From Paenibacillus barcinonensis (lineage in GTDB: Bacteria; Bacillota; Bacilli; Paenibacillales; Paenibacillaceae): a stretch of 64,000 nucleotides of DNA. A program made the translations under genes and the position numbers. A model generated the notes under the pieces. The model had not been told where the DNA came from, did no database searches, and was given only the letters and a program-made list of their open reading frames with translations. This document shows positions 19,156-27,760 of this stretch, piece after piece. The DNA lies in assembly GCF_003217495.1 (NCBI RefSeq), contig NZ_QJSW01000003.1, positions 62,001 through 126,000 of the forward strand, given 5' to 3'. Within the stretch, counting starts at the first letter, position 1. The number at the start of each line of letters is the position of its first letter.

Positions 19156-19542
19156 TTATATCTTCTCATCAACTAAAATCCCGGCAAGCTCCATCATCTT
19201 AGCAACTAAATCTAGCGTTTTCTCTGGAGGAATTTCCCGGATCAGTTCACCCGTATCTTTATTAAGTACTTTGACCATAATTTCATGTGTTTTTTCGTGA
19301 ATACTAATATCCAATGTTGTCTGCGGGCCCTGGAGCGATTTTACGGCGTTTTCAATAGTCCTGATTAACTGCTCTTGACCAACGGACAAGGGAGTCCCCT
19401 GCTTCTCCAATTGGCTTAAGCTCAAGCCTTGATTCATGCCTGAATTCAAGTCTGCTCGTTGTGCTTCAGTTCCTGAAGATAAATCTCCCTGTTGACTAAC
19501 TGATGATGACGTTTTAGCGGATAATGAGAACTGTACATTCAT
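19156..19542 (-). CDS. flaG: FlaG-family flagellar protein
   Basis: Small protein associated with control of filament length in other flagellated bacteria; the mechanism is not well defined. The C-terminal ~70 residues carry the FlaG domain: LDISIHEKTHEIMVKVLNKD followed by TGELIREIPPEKTLDLVAKM. The N-terminal half is Ser/Gln-rich and low complexity. The ATG at 19542 follows GGAGG ten bases upstream; an ATG at 19566 would place the ribosome site inside the coding region. It is the first gene of the flaG-fliD-fliS-fliT operon, with a sigma-D-like promoter just upstream. Confidence 0.9.
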   Translation of the reverse strand: MNVQFSLSAKTSSSVSQQGDLSSGTEAQRADLNSGMNQGLSLSQLEKQGTPLSVGQEQLIRTIENAVKSLQGPQTTLDISIHEKTHEIMVKVLNKDTGELIREIPPEKTLDLVAKMMELAGILVDEKI

Positions 19543-19577
19543 CTTCACCACTACCTCCGGCTGCATATTTACTTTTT

Positions 19578-19605
19578 ATATCGGTTTTTCTCAACGTTCT
19601 GATTA
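19578..19605 (-). promoter_or_regulatory. Sigma-D-like promoter of the flaG-fliD-fliS-fliT operon
   Basis: On the minus strand TAAT (19602-19605), a 16-bp spacer, then ACCGATAT (19578-19585), against the sigma-D consensus TAAA-N15-GCCGATAT. The spacing equals that of the hag promoter in this window. Confidence 0.65.
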
Positions 19606-19627
19606 GAGCAATATGAAAAATATGTAT

Positions 19628-19657
19628 AAAAAGACCTCGGATTGTCCAAGGTCTTAA
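19628..19657 (-). terminator. Terminator after fliB
   Basis: AAGACCTTGG-ACAAT-CCGAGGTCTT followed by T residues on the minus strand, just after the fliB stop. Confidence 0.85.
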
Positions 19658-19667
19658 CATTTTAGTT

Positions 19668-20906
19668 TTAATTTTTAATCATGATCGACATATAAGCCAT
19701 GGATTTAAAATTATTGCTTTCGAGTAGGTCAAGTACGTTATTCAAATAATTCGAGTTATGCTCAACGGTCTTAGCAAAAGATTGTACAAGTTTCACTACA
19801 AGCTCTGTAGTTAAACCTTTATGAAAACCTGACATTCCGATCAAATGTAATTTAATCATAGAGAAGTGTACTACCATCATCACATAATCGTCGAATACTT
19901 GACTTCTGCCAAATGGGAACAGATTTTTGAACACATAATTTACAAGGTAATTTTCGAGAATGTACTCATGTTCCTTCATAAAAGGTGCAAAAAATTCCTC
20001 ACTCGCAGCTGTATAACGTTCAGCAATTTCTTCCTCCGAAGTGTCCTCTGTGTACATAATCCCGTTCAGGGTTTCTATAACACATTCCATGTATCTGCCA
20101 TTTTTTATTCCATGTCCAAAACGGTAGTCCATAAGTTCTTTAGATAGCTTCAGTTGCACAATGTTGTTAACCGGTATATCCATTAACGAATTTTTGGTAT
20201 CAGGGTCTTCCAGCATACTTGAATATAAGGTAATCGTATCCTCTATTGCATCATAATTCTCTTCATTAACTTGAGACTGAATTTTCTGATAGAACAAACC
20301 TAGAACGATCAGTCTCTCAGCTAATGTATACGTGCGATTTTGTAAAACCTGAATCGTAAATATTCTTAAATTCCAGAAATATGGAATTAATTTGTTTTTC
20401 CCGTTTGGATTATCCGTAATGATTTGCTTATTAACCCACACCTTATTGTCCAGTGCTTCTTCAACTTCATTGAATTGGATTCCCTCCGGCTTCAGTAATG
20501 TAAGTCGCGCTGCCTCAGGACAGGATAAGGTTGTTGATTTCTCAAGCACTCCATCAATACTATTGATGCTTCTTGGATAACTGCTGCATACGTTAGACAA
20601 ATAGTCTTCTCCTAAACCAAGCTGAATTTTGCATAAGTTTTCTTCAGAAAGAAAACCACATCTCCCCTGTTCGTCCATATTGATTTTGGCGTACCGATGA
20701 ACAGTCGGCTCTGAACGATGTCTGGATACATTTTTATCAAATAAAGGCTTCAATTCAATATTACGAGATTTAGCATACTTTTTATAAGTCTGCTGATCAA
20801 TATCCACTCTCCAGCCAATGCAACATGAATCTTCACAAGCAGATCCGATACAAGCAAAATCCTGCATATATTCCGGCACCAGAATCGTTCTATTTTTAAC
20901 GGTCAT
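19668..20906 (-). CDS. fliB: Flagellin lysine-N-methylase, FliB-like
   Basis: FliB proteins methylate surface lysines of flagellin (established in Salmonella). The N-terminal cysteine cluster, C-x4-C-x3-CC at residues 19-29, followed later by CGFLSEENLC and SNVCSSYPR, is the FliB/YkgJ-type metal or Fe-S binding signature. The ATG at 20906 has AAGGAGA at proper distance; upstream in-frame residues overlap the hag terminator and look untranslated. About 412 residues. It lies directly downstream of hag, and before the flaG operon, which supports flagellin as substrate. It is absent from this place in B. subtilis 168. Confidence 0.85.
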   Translation of the reverse strand: MTVKNRTILVPEYMQDFACIGSACEDSCCIGWRVDIDQQTYKKYAKSRNIELKPLFDKNVSRHRSEPTVHRYAKINMDEQGRCGFLSEENLCKIQLGLGEDYLSNVCSSYPRSINSIDGVLEKSTTLSCPEAARLTLLKPEGIQFNEVEEALDNKVWVNKQIITDNPNGKNKLIPYFWNLRIFTIQVLQNRTYTLAERLIVLGLFYQKIQSQVNEENYDAIEDTITLYSSMLEDPDTKNSLMDIPVNNIVQLKLSKELMDYRFGHGIKNGRYMECVIETLNGIMYTEDTSEEEIAERYTAASEEFFAPFMKEHEYILENYLVNYVFKNLFPFGRSQVFDDYVMMVVHFSMIKLHLIGMSGFHKGLTTELVVKLVQSFAKTVEHNSNYLNNVLDLLESNNFKSMAYMSIMIKN

Positions 20907-20932
20907 GTAGTCTCTCCTTATACACCTTTTGT

Positions 20933-20972
20933 AAATAAAAATAGATACCCTCACATGGAAGATATCTATTTT
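20933..20972 (-). terminator. Terminator after hag
   Basis: AAAATAGATA pairs with TATCTATTTT on the minus strand with a T-rich tail; it lies between the hag stop and the fliB start. Confidence 0.8.
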
Positions 20973-21036
20973 AACTTGCAAATCATTAAATTTCCGAAGG
21001 AATCGGATAACCAATTCCTCCAGAAAGAGATTAAAC

Positions 21037-22749
21037 TTAACGAAGCAATTGCAGAACGCCTTGTGGCTGTTGGTTCGCTTGAGCCAACATCGCTTGAGCT
21101 GCTTGTGCCAAGATATTGTTTTTCGTTTGGGACATCATTTCTTTCGCCATGTCTACGTCACGGATACGGGATTCCGCTGCAGTCAGGTTCTCGGAAGAAG
21201 TTCCCAAGTTGTTGATTGTGTGCTCCAGACGGTTCTGAACAGCACCCAGTTTGGAACGCTCACTGGAAACAGAAGCAATCGCTTTGTCTACAACAGTAAT
21301 CGCGTTAGCAGCATTGGTTGAGCTTGTCAAGTCAAGTGCTTTTTCTGCGTTAGTGTTGTTCGTTCCATCTGTAACGTTGTTCGCTGAAGAGAAGCCTGCG
21401 CCTGATCCAACGATACCCAGTGCAGCAGCACGCATATCATTTACACCCAAAGTCAGGGATTGATGCTCATTCGCACCGATTTGGAAAGATGCAGATTTAT
21501 CAGCGAATACATCACCTACTGTATCCGTAACGGATTTGTCAGCCATTTTAAGGTCGAAGGTACCTGTTAACGGGCCTGTAGCACCAGCATCGATAGCCAT
21601 TGTAAACGATACGCCGTTAGCATTGTAGTTGAGAGTATTCCCTTTCACCAGGGAGAAGTCTGTGCTTGTCAAAACAGATGTGCCATCTGCTTTCAAGAAG
21701 CTAACTTTAGCTTTAGAATTTGTGTCATCCCACTCAATTTTAACTTTTGACGCGTCAGCCAACAATTGGTTGCTATTCCCATCAACTACAAGATTCGAAA
21801 GCGTTGAAGCCACACCCGTAGTATTGGTGAAACCTTGCATGCCGGAATCAGTACTGATTGCTCCACCACTTACCAAAGTAGTTCCGTCTGCAGTTGCCGT
21901 TACTCCAGCTGCTTTATCCAAGTCAATATTAACAGCATCGCCAGCTTTCCATGCAGTGGCCTGCTCTTGAGTGAAGGAGAAGGATACACCGTGGTTGTTA
22001 TAGCTGTATGTTTTAGTTGTAGCATCATATGCAACATCATCTGCATTAACTGCGATCGTTTTGTCAGAAGCGTCTGTAGCTCCTGTAATATCTACAGTAA
22101 ATTTACCATCTGTACCTTTAGTAATGGTAAGTTCTTGATTGAGAACGTTTTGTTTGAGGTTAGCCCAGGCAAATCCGTTATCTGCAGTACCTGTGAATTT
22201 CACATCAAATTTAGCTTGTGGGGATCCAGTCCATGATACAGGGTTGTCACCTACAACTACTGTTTGGCCTTTAGCCAAGCTTACAGTTGTAGTTGTGCTA
22301 GTTCCTGGAGTAACCAAAGATTTCTCAGACAAATCACCGTTCAACAATTTCTTAGTATTGAACTCAGTAGTGTTACCGATACGGTTGATCTCGGAAGTCA
22401 GTTGGTTCATTTCTTTTTGAAGCTCGGAACGGTCTTGAGTTGTGTTTGTATCGTTGGAAGATTGAACTGCCAGCTCACGCATACGTTGCAGGATGGAGTG
22501 AGTTTCGTTCAAAGCACCCTCAGCTGTTTGGATCAAAGAGATACCATCTTGAGCGTTACGAGTAGCTTGGTCCAAACCACGGATTTGTCCGCGCATTTTT
22601 TCGGAAATTGCCAAACCAGCAGCATCGTCACCAGCACGGTTGATGCGAAGACCGGAAGACAATTTTTCGATGTTTTTGTTAGTGTTAGCAGTGTTAGTGC
22701 TCAGTTGGCGGTGAGTGTTCAACGCCGCAATATTGTGGTTGATAATCAT
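21037..22749 (-). CDS. hag: Flagellin
   Basis: Major filament subunit. The N-terminal ~145 residues ([16 protein letters not shown]..., [19 protein letters not shown]) and C-terminal ~130 residues (ending [19 protein letters not shown]) are the conserved D0/D1 coiled-coil parts. Between them is an exposed insert of about 290 residues rich in Thr, Ala, Gly and Lys, so at 570 residues it is much longer than B. subtilis Hag (about 300). The ATG follows GGGAGGA, which lies inside a hairpin. It has a sigma-D-like promoter and a leader with CsrA-type sites. fliB lies downstream. Confidence 0.97.
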   Translation of the reverse strand: MIINHNIAALNTHRQLSTNTANTNKNIEKLSSGLRINRAGDDAAGLAISEKMRGQIRGLDQATRNAQDGISLIQTAEGALNETHSILQRMRELAVQSSNDTNTTQDRSELQKEMNQLTSEINRIGNTTEFNTKKLLNGDLSEKSLVTPGTSTTTTVSLAKGQTVVVGDNPVSWTGSPQAKFDVKFTGTADNGFAWANLKQNVLNQELTITKGTDGKFTVDITGATDASDKTIAVNADDVAYDATTKTYSYNNHGVSFSFTQEQATAWKAGDAVNIDLDKAAGVTATADGTTLVSGGAISTDSGMQGFTNTTGVASTLSNLVVDGNSNQLLADASKVKIEWDDTNSKAKVSFLKADGTSVLTSTDFSLVKGNTLNYNANGVSFTMAIDAGATGPLTGTFDLKMADKSVTDTVGDVFADKSASFQIGANEHQSLTLGVNDMRAAALGIVGSGAGFSSANNVTDGTNNTNAEKALDLTSSTNAANAITVVDKAIASVSSERSKLGAVQNRLEHTINNLGTSSENLTAAESRIRDVDMAKEMMSQTKNNILAQAAQAMLAQANQQPQGVLQLLR

Positions 22750-22755
22750 TGAGTG

Positions 22756-22793
22756 TTTCCTCCCTGAAATAAGTTAGTTCCACATCCTTGTGG
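22756..22793 (-). promoter_or_regulatory. Two CsrA-type binding hairpins in the hag leader
   Basis: In the mRNA, CCACA-AGGA-TGTGG (22780-22793) is a perfect 5-bp hairpin presenting GGA in its loop and matches the CsrA consensus RUACARGGAUGU closely. A second hairpin TTTC-AGGGAG-GAAA (22756-22769) presents the hag Shine-Dalgarno in its loop. The arrangement (one upstream site, one over the SD) equals BS1/BS2 of B. subtilis hag, where CsrA represses and FliW relieves. Upstream in the leader, CTGC-TTCG-GCAG (22823-22834) is a UUCG tetraloop hairpin. Confidence 0.8.
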
Positions 22794-22846
22794 TAAACGC
22801 CGCGACATTAAGGTCGGCCGCCCTGCCGAAGCAGCGTCTAAATTAT

Positions 22847-22874
22847 ATATCGACAGGAGGTCTGCAACTGTTTA
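22847..22874 (-). promoter_or_regulatory. Sigma-D promoter of hag
   Basis: On the minus strand TAAA (22871-22874), 16 bp, then GTCGATAT (22847-22854); one mismatch to GCCGATAT. It predicts a leader of about 90 nt. Confidence 0.75.
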
Positions 22875-22892
22875 TAGCAAACTGGAATATTT

Positions 22893-23138
22893 TTAATCTT
22901 TTTTCGGTACAGAATTACGAAGCCGTTCCATAAATGCTTCCACATTGGCGGCAAGCGGTGCAGCAGAATCCCGGTTAGCTTCTTGAATAGATGCGTAGAT
23001 TTCCTGACGATAGATATCAATATGTTTAGGTGCAGTAATGCCGATTCGCACGGTATCTCCCTCTACTGCCAATACTGTAATCTCAATCTGATCCTGGATG
23101 ATGATGGACTCGCCTTTTTTCCGTGAAAGTACTAACAT
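22893..23138 (-). CDS. csrA: Translational regulator CsrA
   Basis: Small dimeric RNA-binding protein that blocks translation by binding GGA-containing hairpins; in B. subtilis it represses hag. The sequence [23 protein letters not shown] is diagnostic. From the ATG at 23138 it is 81 residues, with the usual 60-residue core plus a short Ala-rich, charged C-terminal tail. The start is chosen because the family begins MLVLSRK; AAAGGGTGG lies upstream. It abuts fliW, whose stop lies 2-4 bases upstream of this start, so the two are probably translationally coupled. Confidence 0.97.
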   Translation of the reverse strand: MLVLSRKKGESIIIQDQIEITVLAVEGDTVRIGITAPKHIDIYRQEIYASIQEANRDSAAPLAANVEAFMERLRNSVPKKD

Positions 23139-23139
23139 C

Positions 23140-23589
23140 TCATACACCACCCTTTGCAGATTCCAACTGTTCTTCTGGCCAGATCAGACAACGTGTTTTA
23201 TAACCCGATTGATGAAGCACCACTTGTTTCCCCGTTCTTTTCTCTGGGTTCAATACTACAGGTGCCAGTAAATTCATGGTTGATTGGCTGACTTGCTCCT
23301 GAATGGTGACCATAGAATACACTTGTACTTGATCTGTAATCTCTAACTCCTCCCGATCTGCTTCCGGCAGTTCAAAGCTGTAATCCGGTGCAAACAAGAA
23401 GGGATTAACCAGTAAAAAAGAAAGCTCAGGCTCTTGAAACGATTGCAAGTAAACAAAAGGGGTATCTTCCCAAGGGATCAATGCAAATTGATGCTCATCC
23501 TCAAATCCTGGAAGTCCCTTAGGAAAGTGGAATATATCCTCTTCCTGAACTTCAATCTCTCCCCACATGCTTGTCTGAATCATATTCAT
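23140..23589 (-). CDS. fliW: Flagellar assembly factor FliW
   Basis: Binds CsrA and flagellin alternately, so that free flagellin releases FliW to inhibit CsrA and translation of hag tracks export. The protein carries family features [21 protein letters not shown] and [20 protein letters not shown]. The ATG at 23589 ([12 protein letters not shown]) has GGGAGG at good spacing; a further ATG is six bases later. About 149 residues. It sits between the yviE-like gene and csrA but behind a strong terminator and without an obvious promoter of its own. Confidence 0.95.
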   Translation of the reverse strand: MNMIQTSMWGEIEVQEEDIFHFPKGLPGFEDEHQFALIPWEDTPFVYLQSFQEPELSFLLVNPFLFAPDYSFELPEADREELEITDQVQVYSMVTIQEQVSQSTMNLLAPVVLNPEKRTGKQVVLHQSGYKTRCLIWPEEQLESAKGGV

Positions 23590-23622
23590 ATTAACAAAGC
23601 CTCCCACACGAAGATTTTACGT

Positions 23623-23668
23623 AAAAAAAGAGCTGTAGATGTCTGCTTTAAGACTGTCTACAGCTCTA
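23623..23668 (-). terminator. Strong terminator between the flgK-flgL operon and fliW
   Basis: AGAGCTGTAGA pairs with TCTACAGCTCT, followed by TTTTTTT on the minus strand, only 34 bp before the fliW start. Either readthrough feeds fliW-csrA or a promoter overlaps the hairpin. Confidence 0.85.
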
Positions 23669-23681
23669 CTTATATATTAGT

Positions 23682-24251
23682 CTACATTCCTATATCAATA
23701 GCAGGCGGTGTATACTGAATCGATGCATACTGCTTCACATAAATGTCCAGCTTACCCCTTTGATACTCGATCTCAGGCCGATTAATGGTGACATTCATTT
23801 CAGAAACAGCTGGTGTATACTCCAGTTCCGGAGCACGAACATTGAAACGTATATCTACGTTATCTATGGATGCCGGCCCTCTCATCTCGGGAAAAGAGGT
23901 TCCCTGCCAATCTTCCCCAATAATATTAGCGATGGTATTGCCCGACTTGTGAATCTCGGCCAGTTGATTGCCCTGCTGCACACGGTTCGCAATATTTTGC
24001 AAAAAAATCTGCTGCATGCCCGAGTATATTCGAGCATTCATATCAATCATATTTCCGCCGTTGTATGCTGCAAACGCTCTGGATTGATCTACATTCAGCT
24101 CTGGAGCATGGCTTTGAACCTTCAACTGGGCAGGTCGTGTATGAAGCTGCACATCAGCCTTGGGCTGACGTAATGAAAACTGACCGGGGTCAGCGTCAAT
24201 ACTAAGTATAGAAGGTGTAGTTCTAATCTGAACAACAGGAAGAGTATTCAT
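23682..24251 (-). CDS. YviE-like protein of the flagellar operon (DUF6470)
   Basis: 189-residue protein located between flgL and fliW, the place of yviE in B. subtilis. The function is unknown. The sequence alternates short beta-like segments of the form PELNVDQSRAF, PELEYTPAVSEMNVTINRPE and PRIEYQRGKLDI, suggesting repeated DUF6470-type strands. The central part resembles a helix (MQQIFLQNIANRVQQGNQLAEIH). No signal peptide or membrane segment. It probably shares the flgM-flgL transcript, which ends at the terminator just downstream. Confidence 0.75.
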   Translation of the reverse strand: MNTLPVVQIRTTPSILSIDADPGQFSLRQPKADVQLHTRPAQLKVQSHAPELNVDQSRAFAAYNGGNMIDMNARIYSGMQQIFLQNIANRVQQGNQLAEIHKSGNTIANIIGEDWQGTSFPEMRGPASIDNVDIRFNVRAPELEYTPAVSEMNVTINRPEIEYQRGKLDIYVKQYASIQYTPPAIDIGM

Positions 24252-24264
24252 ACTGCTCCCCCTT

Positions 24265-25185
24265 TTATCTCAAGAAGTCCACTAGAGAAGGTGATATAAT
24301 CTTGGAACCCGCTGACAGGGAAGCATTATATATGTTTTCCTGAATTTTGGATTTCATGATGAGCTCAGCATAGTCTGCATCCTCAACCTTGGCCTGAAGA
24401 TCTGTCAAATTCACACCCAAATCATCCAGACGCCCCATCATGAGATCAATACGATTCGTTTTAGCCCCAATTTCAGAACGGATCGCAAGCATCTTGTCCA
24501 TTCTGCTATCAATGGTGCCTAATTGTTTGGAAAGCTCTTTTTGATCACCGTCTTTTAATGCATCAATAATGTTATTTAAAACCACGAACAGATTATCCTC
24601 TTCCGTTTCGCTGCCAAACACCTCGTTACCCGTTACATTGATCGGCAGCTGCACACTTTCACCCACAATGAAATTAATCTTTCCTGTATCCGTGAGCACC
24701 GAAGCCGCATCCGTGGTATCTGAAGCTCCGTCCGCATCTTTGGTGAACTGATATGGTTTAATATCATATGTTTCACCATTGAAAATGTATTTACCGTTAA
24801 GCTTGCTGTTCGCTACGTCAATAAGCTGCTCCTTTAACTGCATTACTTCTTCCTTGACGCTATCAAGAGCGGACTGAGGGTTCGTACCAGTAGAGGCTTG
24901 AACCGTCAGCTCACGCAGTCGCTGTACGATACTACCAGCCTGGTCCATAACGGTATCATTGAAATCCAGCCACGATGTCGCACTATCCACATTCTTCTGA
25001 TACTGTTCATTGGAAGATAACTCAGCACGATACCGAAGAGAATAGGTAATGCCTACAGGATCATCTGAAGGTTTGTTAATTTTACGGCCTGTTGCCATCT
25101 GTGTCTGGGTATTATTCATCTGTTGTGCGTTGCGATTCAAGTTCAGCAGCAGCTGCGAGCTTAGCATATTATTTGTTATCCTCAT
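24265..25185 (-). CDS. flgL: Flagellar hook-associated protein FlgL (HAP3)
   Basis: Junction protein between hook and filament. It begins MRITNNMLSSQLLLNLNRN and has the flagellin-like helical N terminus (GRKINKPSDDPVGITYSLRYR) and C terminus (DADYAELIMKSKIQENIYNASL) that pack in the filament core. 306 residues matches the family. It lies directly after flgK, 26 bp away, on the same strand, in the order found in B. subtilis. Flagellin itself is excluded by gene order and by the shorter, different middle. Confidence 0.95.
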   Translation of the reverse strand: MRITNNMLSSQLLLNLNRNAQQMNNTQTQMATGRKINKPSDDPVGITYSLRYRAELSSNEQYQKNVDSATSWLDFNDTVMDQAGSIVQRLRELTVQASTGTNPQSALDSVKEEVMQLKEQLIDVANSKLNGKYIFNGETYDIKPYQFTKDADGASDTTDAASVLTDTGKINFIVGESVQLPINVTGNEVFGSETEEDNLFVVLNNIIDALKDGDQKELSKQLGTIDSRMDKMLAIRSEIGAKTNRIDLMMGRLDDLGVNLTDLQAKVEDADYAELIMKSKIQENIYNASLSAGSKIISPSLVDFLR

Positions 25186-25211
25186 TGCCTGAAGTCCCCC
25201 CTTCCGTTTCC

Positions 25212-26768
25212 TTATCTGCCTACTGTACCCGTAGAGTTAATCAGCTTATCGAGCAGTTCATCATATGTCGTCATAAAACGGGCAGAAGCACTGTACGCGT
25301 GTTGAAATTTAATCATATTAGCCATTTCCTCATCCAAGGACACCCCGCTTACAGATTGACGCCGAGTCTCAACCTGTTGAGTAAGGAATTCCGTATTGGC
25401 TGTCTGGCGAGCAGCCTCCTGTGACTGGACACCAAGTTGTCCAACAATGGCACTGAACTGGGCACCAATTGTTGCATTTCGCAGACCATCAGCTGTCTTC
25501 ATAGGCGTGTCTTTGAGGTTGGCGATAAGAATAGCTAACGTGTTATTCCCCTTTACCAGACTCTCCGTACCAGAGGTATCTGTCGTCGTACGTATAGAGG
25601 TAGCAATTTTATTCGGATCTGCCTGAATCTCGGCATTTAATGAAATATTGCCAGATGTAATAGTCGTTCCCCCACCCGCTGCAGTAAAGAACGGAACACC
25701 TGGGGCAGTACCGCCACTTAAACTGTATCCAAGTTGATGCAGGCCATTGAGACCTTTAACTGTAACCTTTAGGTCAGAAGTTAGCGTCCGCGATGTTCCC
25801 GTGTAGGTAACGCCCTCCAACACTGTGTTATCTGGCAAAACGGACCCTGCTGGAATGGTAAGCGAAATTTCACCGTTTGCAAGAGTATCTGCAAGGGTAT
25901 CCATTTGCTTTTGGTAATCTGACACTAAAGAGTCTCTTGATTTAATCATGCCATGAACTTCACCATTAGTAAGTGTACCTGCGGTAAAAGCATTATTTAG
26001 GAATGCAGCATCCACGGTCTCTGCTGGACCTGCACCCGCAACAAGTATCTCCCCACCCATCTGAATCTCGTAACCTTGCGGAGAATCCAGCACGCTAATA
26101 TTTATTATTTTGGATAATTTGTCAGCCATCAAATCACGTTGGTCGCGCAAGTCATTGGCGTTATCTCCAAGGGATTCAACCTTTACAATTGCACTGTTTA
26201 GATTGGCAATGTTACCGAGGTAACCTTGAATCTCATTTGCCTTCACATCAATGTTATTATTCAAGTCTTTATTCAGATTATCCAGCTGACGACTGATCTG
26301 GTTCATCGCGTCGGTGAGTGCAAGCGTTGTTTCTTTAACGATCCTGCGTGCTGTTACGTCCTCAGGATTTTTGCTCAGATCAGACCAGGACTTATAAAAG
26401 TTATCCATAACGGTCCGAAAACCAGTATCAGACGGCTCGTTCACAATCGCTTCAAGCTTCTCTAGTGTGTCCCGCTGAATGGACCAGCTTCCGAAGTTGG
26501 TATTTTCATTGCGATACTGGTCATCCAGAAATTTCTCACGTACACGTGTAATGGAGTCGAATTCTACCCCCGTACCGAGTTGTCCCGGTGTTGTACTGTG
26601 CAAGAATGCAAACGGCTCCATAGGAATAGATGCCTGCATGTTTACCTTTTGTCTGGAGTACCCTTCTGTATTCGCATTAGCTACATTGTGGCCTGTTGTG
26701 CTAAGAGCGGTCGTCTGCGTAAACAAACTTCGTTTAGCCGTTTCAATAGAATGAAATGTAGATGTCAC
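25212..26768 (-). CDS. flgK: Flagellar hook-associated protein FlgK (HAP1)
   Basis: First hook-filament junction protein. The N terminus (FHSIETAKRSLFTQTTALSTTGHNVANANTEGYSRQ region) includes the rod/hook-type ANTEGYSRQ motif and the C terminus has the paired VSLDEEMANMIKFQHAYSASARFM helix typical of FlgK/FlgE proteins. 518 residues is a normal FlgK length. It lies between flgN and flgL. FlgN, encoded just upstream, is its expected export chaperone. Confidence 0.96.
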   Translation of the reverse strand: MTSTFHSIETAKRSLFTQTTALSTTGHNVANANTEGYSRQKVNMQASIPMEPFAFLHSTTPGQLGTGVEFDSITRVREKFLDDQYRNENTNFGSWSIQRDTLEKLEAIVNEPSDTGFRTVMDNFYKSWSDLSKNPEDVTARRIVKETTLALTDAMNQISRQLDNLNKDLNNNIDVKANEIQGYLGNIANLNSAIVKVESLGDNANDLRDQRDLMADKLSKIINISVLDSPQGYEIQMGGEILVAGAGPAETVDAAFLNNAFTAGTLTNGEVHGMIKSRDSLVSDYQKQMDTLADTLANGEISLTIPAGSVLPDNTVLEGVTYTGTSRTLTSDLKVTVKGLNGLHQLGYSLSGGTAPGVPFFTAAGGGTTITSGNISLNAEIQADPNKIATSIRTTTDTSGTESLVKGNNTLAILIANLKDTPMKTADGLRNATIGAQFSAIVGQLGVQSQEAARQTANTEFLTQQVETRRQSVSGVSLDEEMANMIKFQHAYSASARFMTTYDELLDKLINSTGTVGR

Positions 26769-26788
26769 CTGGTTTCCCCCTAATTTAA

Positions 26789-27292
26789 TCAGGCACGAGT
26801 GTCGAACAGACCGATTCGCCCTGGATTGCCGTGCTTATCAGCAGGATGCTGATAAGTTGCATCCTGTTCTGGCCTCGAAGCAAAAATGTCCATTGATAAA
26901 TCAATAAACATGAGCGATTGCTCAATCAGCTTTTGATTTAATTGATTAATTTCTTTCAGCTCCTGTAATGTTCCCGCCAGCCTTTTCTGAACTTCAAACA
27001 ATCGCTGCTTGTCAGCCGGATCAAAGATCAGCTTGGAAATCTCGGTAATATTCAGGTTCAGCATAGACTTGATGCCACGCTCCTGAAGCAGTTCATGGAC
27101 AGCATGTTGTCGTTCCGTCTCAAGTGGCTCCTGCTGCTTCATAAACTTGGATTCCTTATTCATGATAGCAATAAGCTGGTCTACATCATTTTTAACGATG
27201 ACCTCTCGTTTGACCTGACTGAGCGCCAGCATATCACGGTGACTTTGCTCCATCTGCTGCAAAACTGCAAGTAATCTGTCCAGTGCTGCCAT
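26789..27292 (-). CDS. flgN: Flagellar export chaperone FlgN
   Basis: Cytoplasmic chaperone for the junction proteins FlgK and FlgL. The 167-residue sequence is predominantly helical and charged (LDRLLAVLQQMEQSHRDML at the start, QRLFEVQKRLAGTLQELKEIN later), as in the FlgN family (YvyG in B. subtilis). There is no membrane segment. It is placed between flgM and flgK with very short gaps (11 and 20 bp), strongly supporting the assignment although sequence conservation in this family is weak. Confidence 0.88.
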   Translation of the reverse strand: MAALDRLLAVLQQMEQSHRDMLALSQVKREVIVKNDVDQLIAIMNKESKFMKQQEPLETERQHAVHELLQERGIKSMLNLNITEISKLIFDPADKQRLFEVQKRLAGTLQELKEINQLNQKLIEQSLMFIDLSMDIFASRPEQDATYQHPADKHGNPGRIGLFDTRA

Positions 27293-27303
27293 TACATAAT
27301 CAC

Positions 27304-27588
27304 CTATTCCTTATCAAAAGACTTGAAATACGGCAGCAGCTTGTCGGCAAGCTTACTGCTGTCTACCTGATACGTTCCTGAACCAACCTGCTCCTTCAGC
27401 TCCTGAAGCCGCTGCAATCGTCCCGCATCCTGCGTACGTCCTTGTTCTTCAAGCATCTTCATCGCCTCCGGAGAAATGGATACTTCGTCCTTGCGGCGGC
27501 TTTTCTTGGTTTCAGCCTGCGGATTGGATTCAACATTCCTCTGATATGAATTGATGGCTCCAATTCGACTTGGTTCATTGATTTTCAT
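27304..27588 (-). CDS. flgM: Anti-sigma factor FlgM
   Basis: Binds and inhibits the flagellar sigma factor sigma-D until hook completion. The 94-residue protein has the typical charged, unstructured N-terminal half and the C-terminal sigma-binding part: DEVSISPEAMKMLEEQGRT, then a helix ending DKLLPYFKSF. AAAGGAAG precedes the ATG. It is followed directly by flgN. A sigma-D-like sequence overlapping the preceding yvyF terminator could give the usual feedback loop. Confidence 0.92.
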   Translation of the reverse strand: MKINEPSRIGAINSYQRNVESNPQAETKKSRRKDEVSISPEAMKMLEEQGRTQDAGRLQRLQELKEQVGSGTYQVDSSKLADKLLPYFKSFDKE

Positions 27589-27672
27589 TCGAAGTGCACT
27601 TCCTTTCAGTTAAAATGTGACGATTTACGTTTTTCTTTCTTTATCTTTATGTGTTTAAAACGAGTAGGATAA

Positions 27673-27709
27673 TAAAAAAAACCGATAATCTTTAATAAGT
27701 TTATCGGTA
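27673..27709 (-). terminator. Terminator after yvyF
   Basis: ACCGATAA pairs with TTATCGGT on the minus strand, followed by nine T residues. It lies between yvyF and flgM. Confidence 0.85.
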
Positions 27710-27728
27710 CGTTCCAAAACATTTGTTA
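27701..27728 (-). promoter_or_regulatory. Possible sigma-D promoter of flgM overlapping the yvyF terminator
   Basis: TAAC (27725-27728), 16 bp, ACCGATAA (27701-27708): 3 of 4 and 6 of 8 matches to the sigma-D consensus, with the same spacing as the hag and flaG promoters. The -10 coincides with the terminator's left arm, so one of the two readings may be coincidental. Confidence 0.35.
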
Positions 27729-27760
27729 TAGCATTATTCGGATTTAAGACCACGTTCCTA

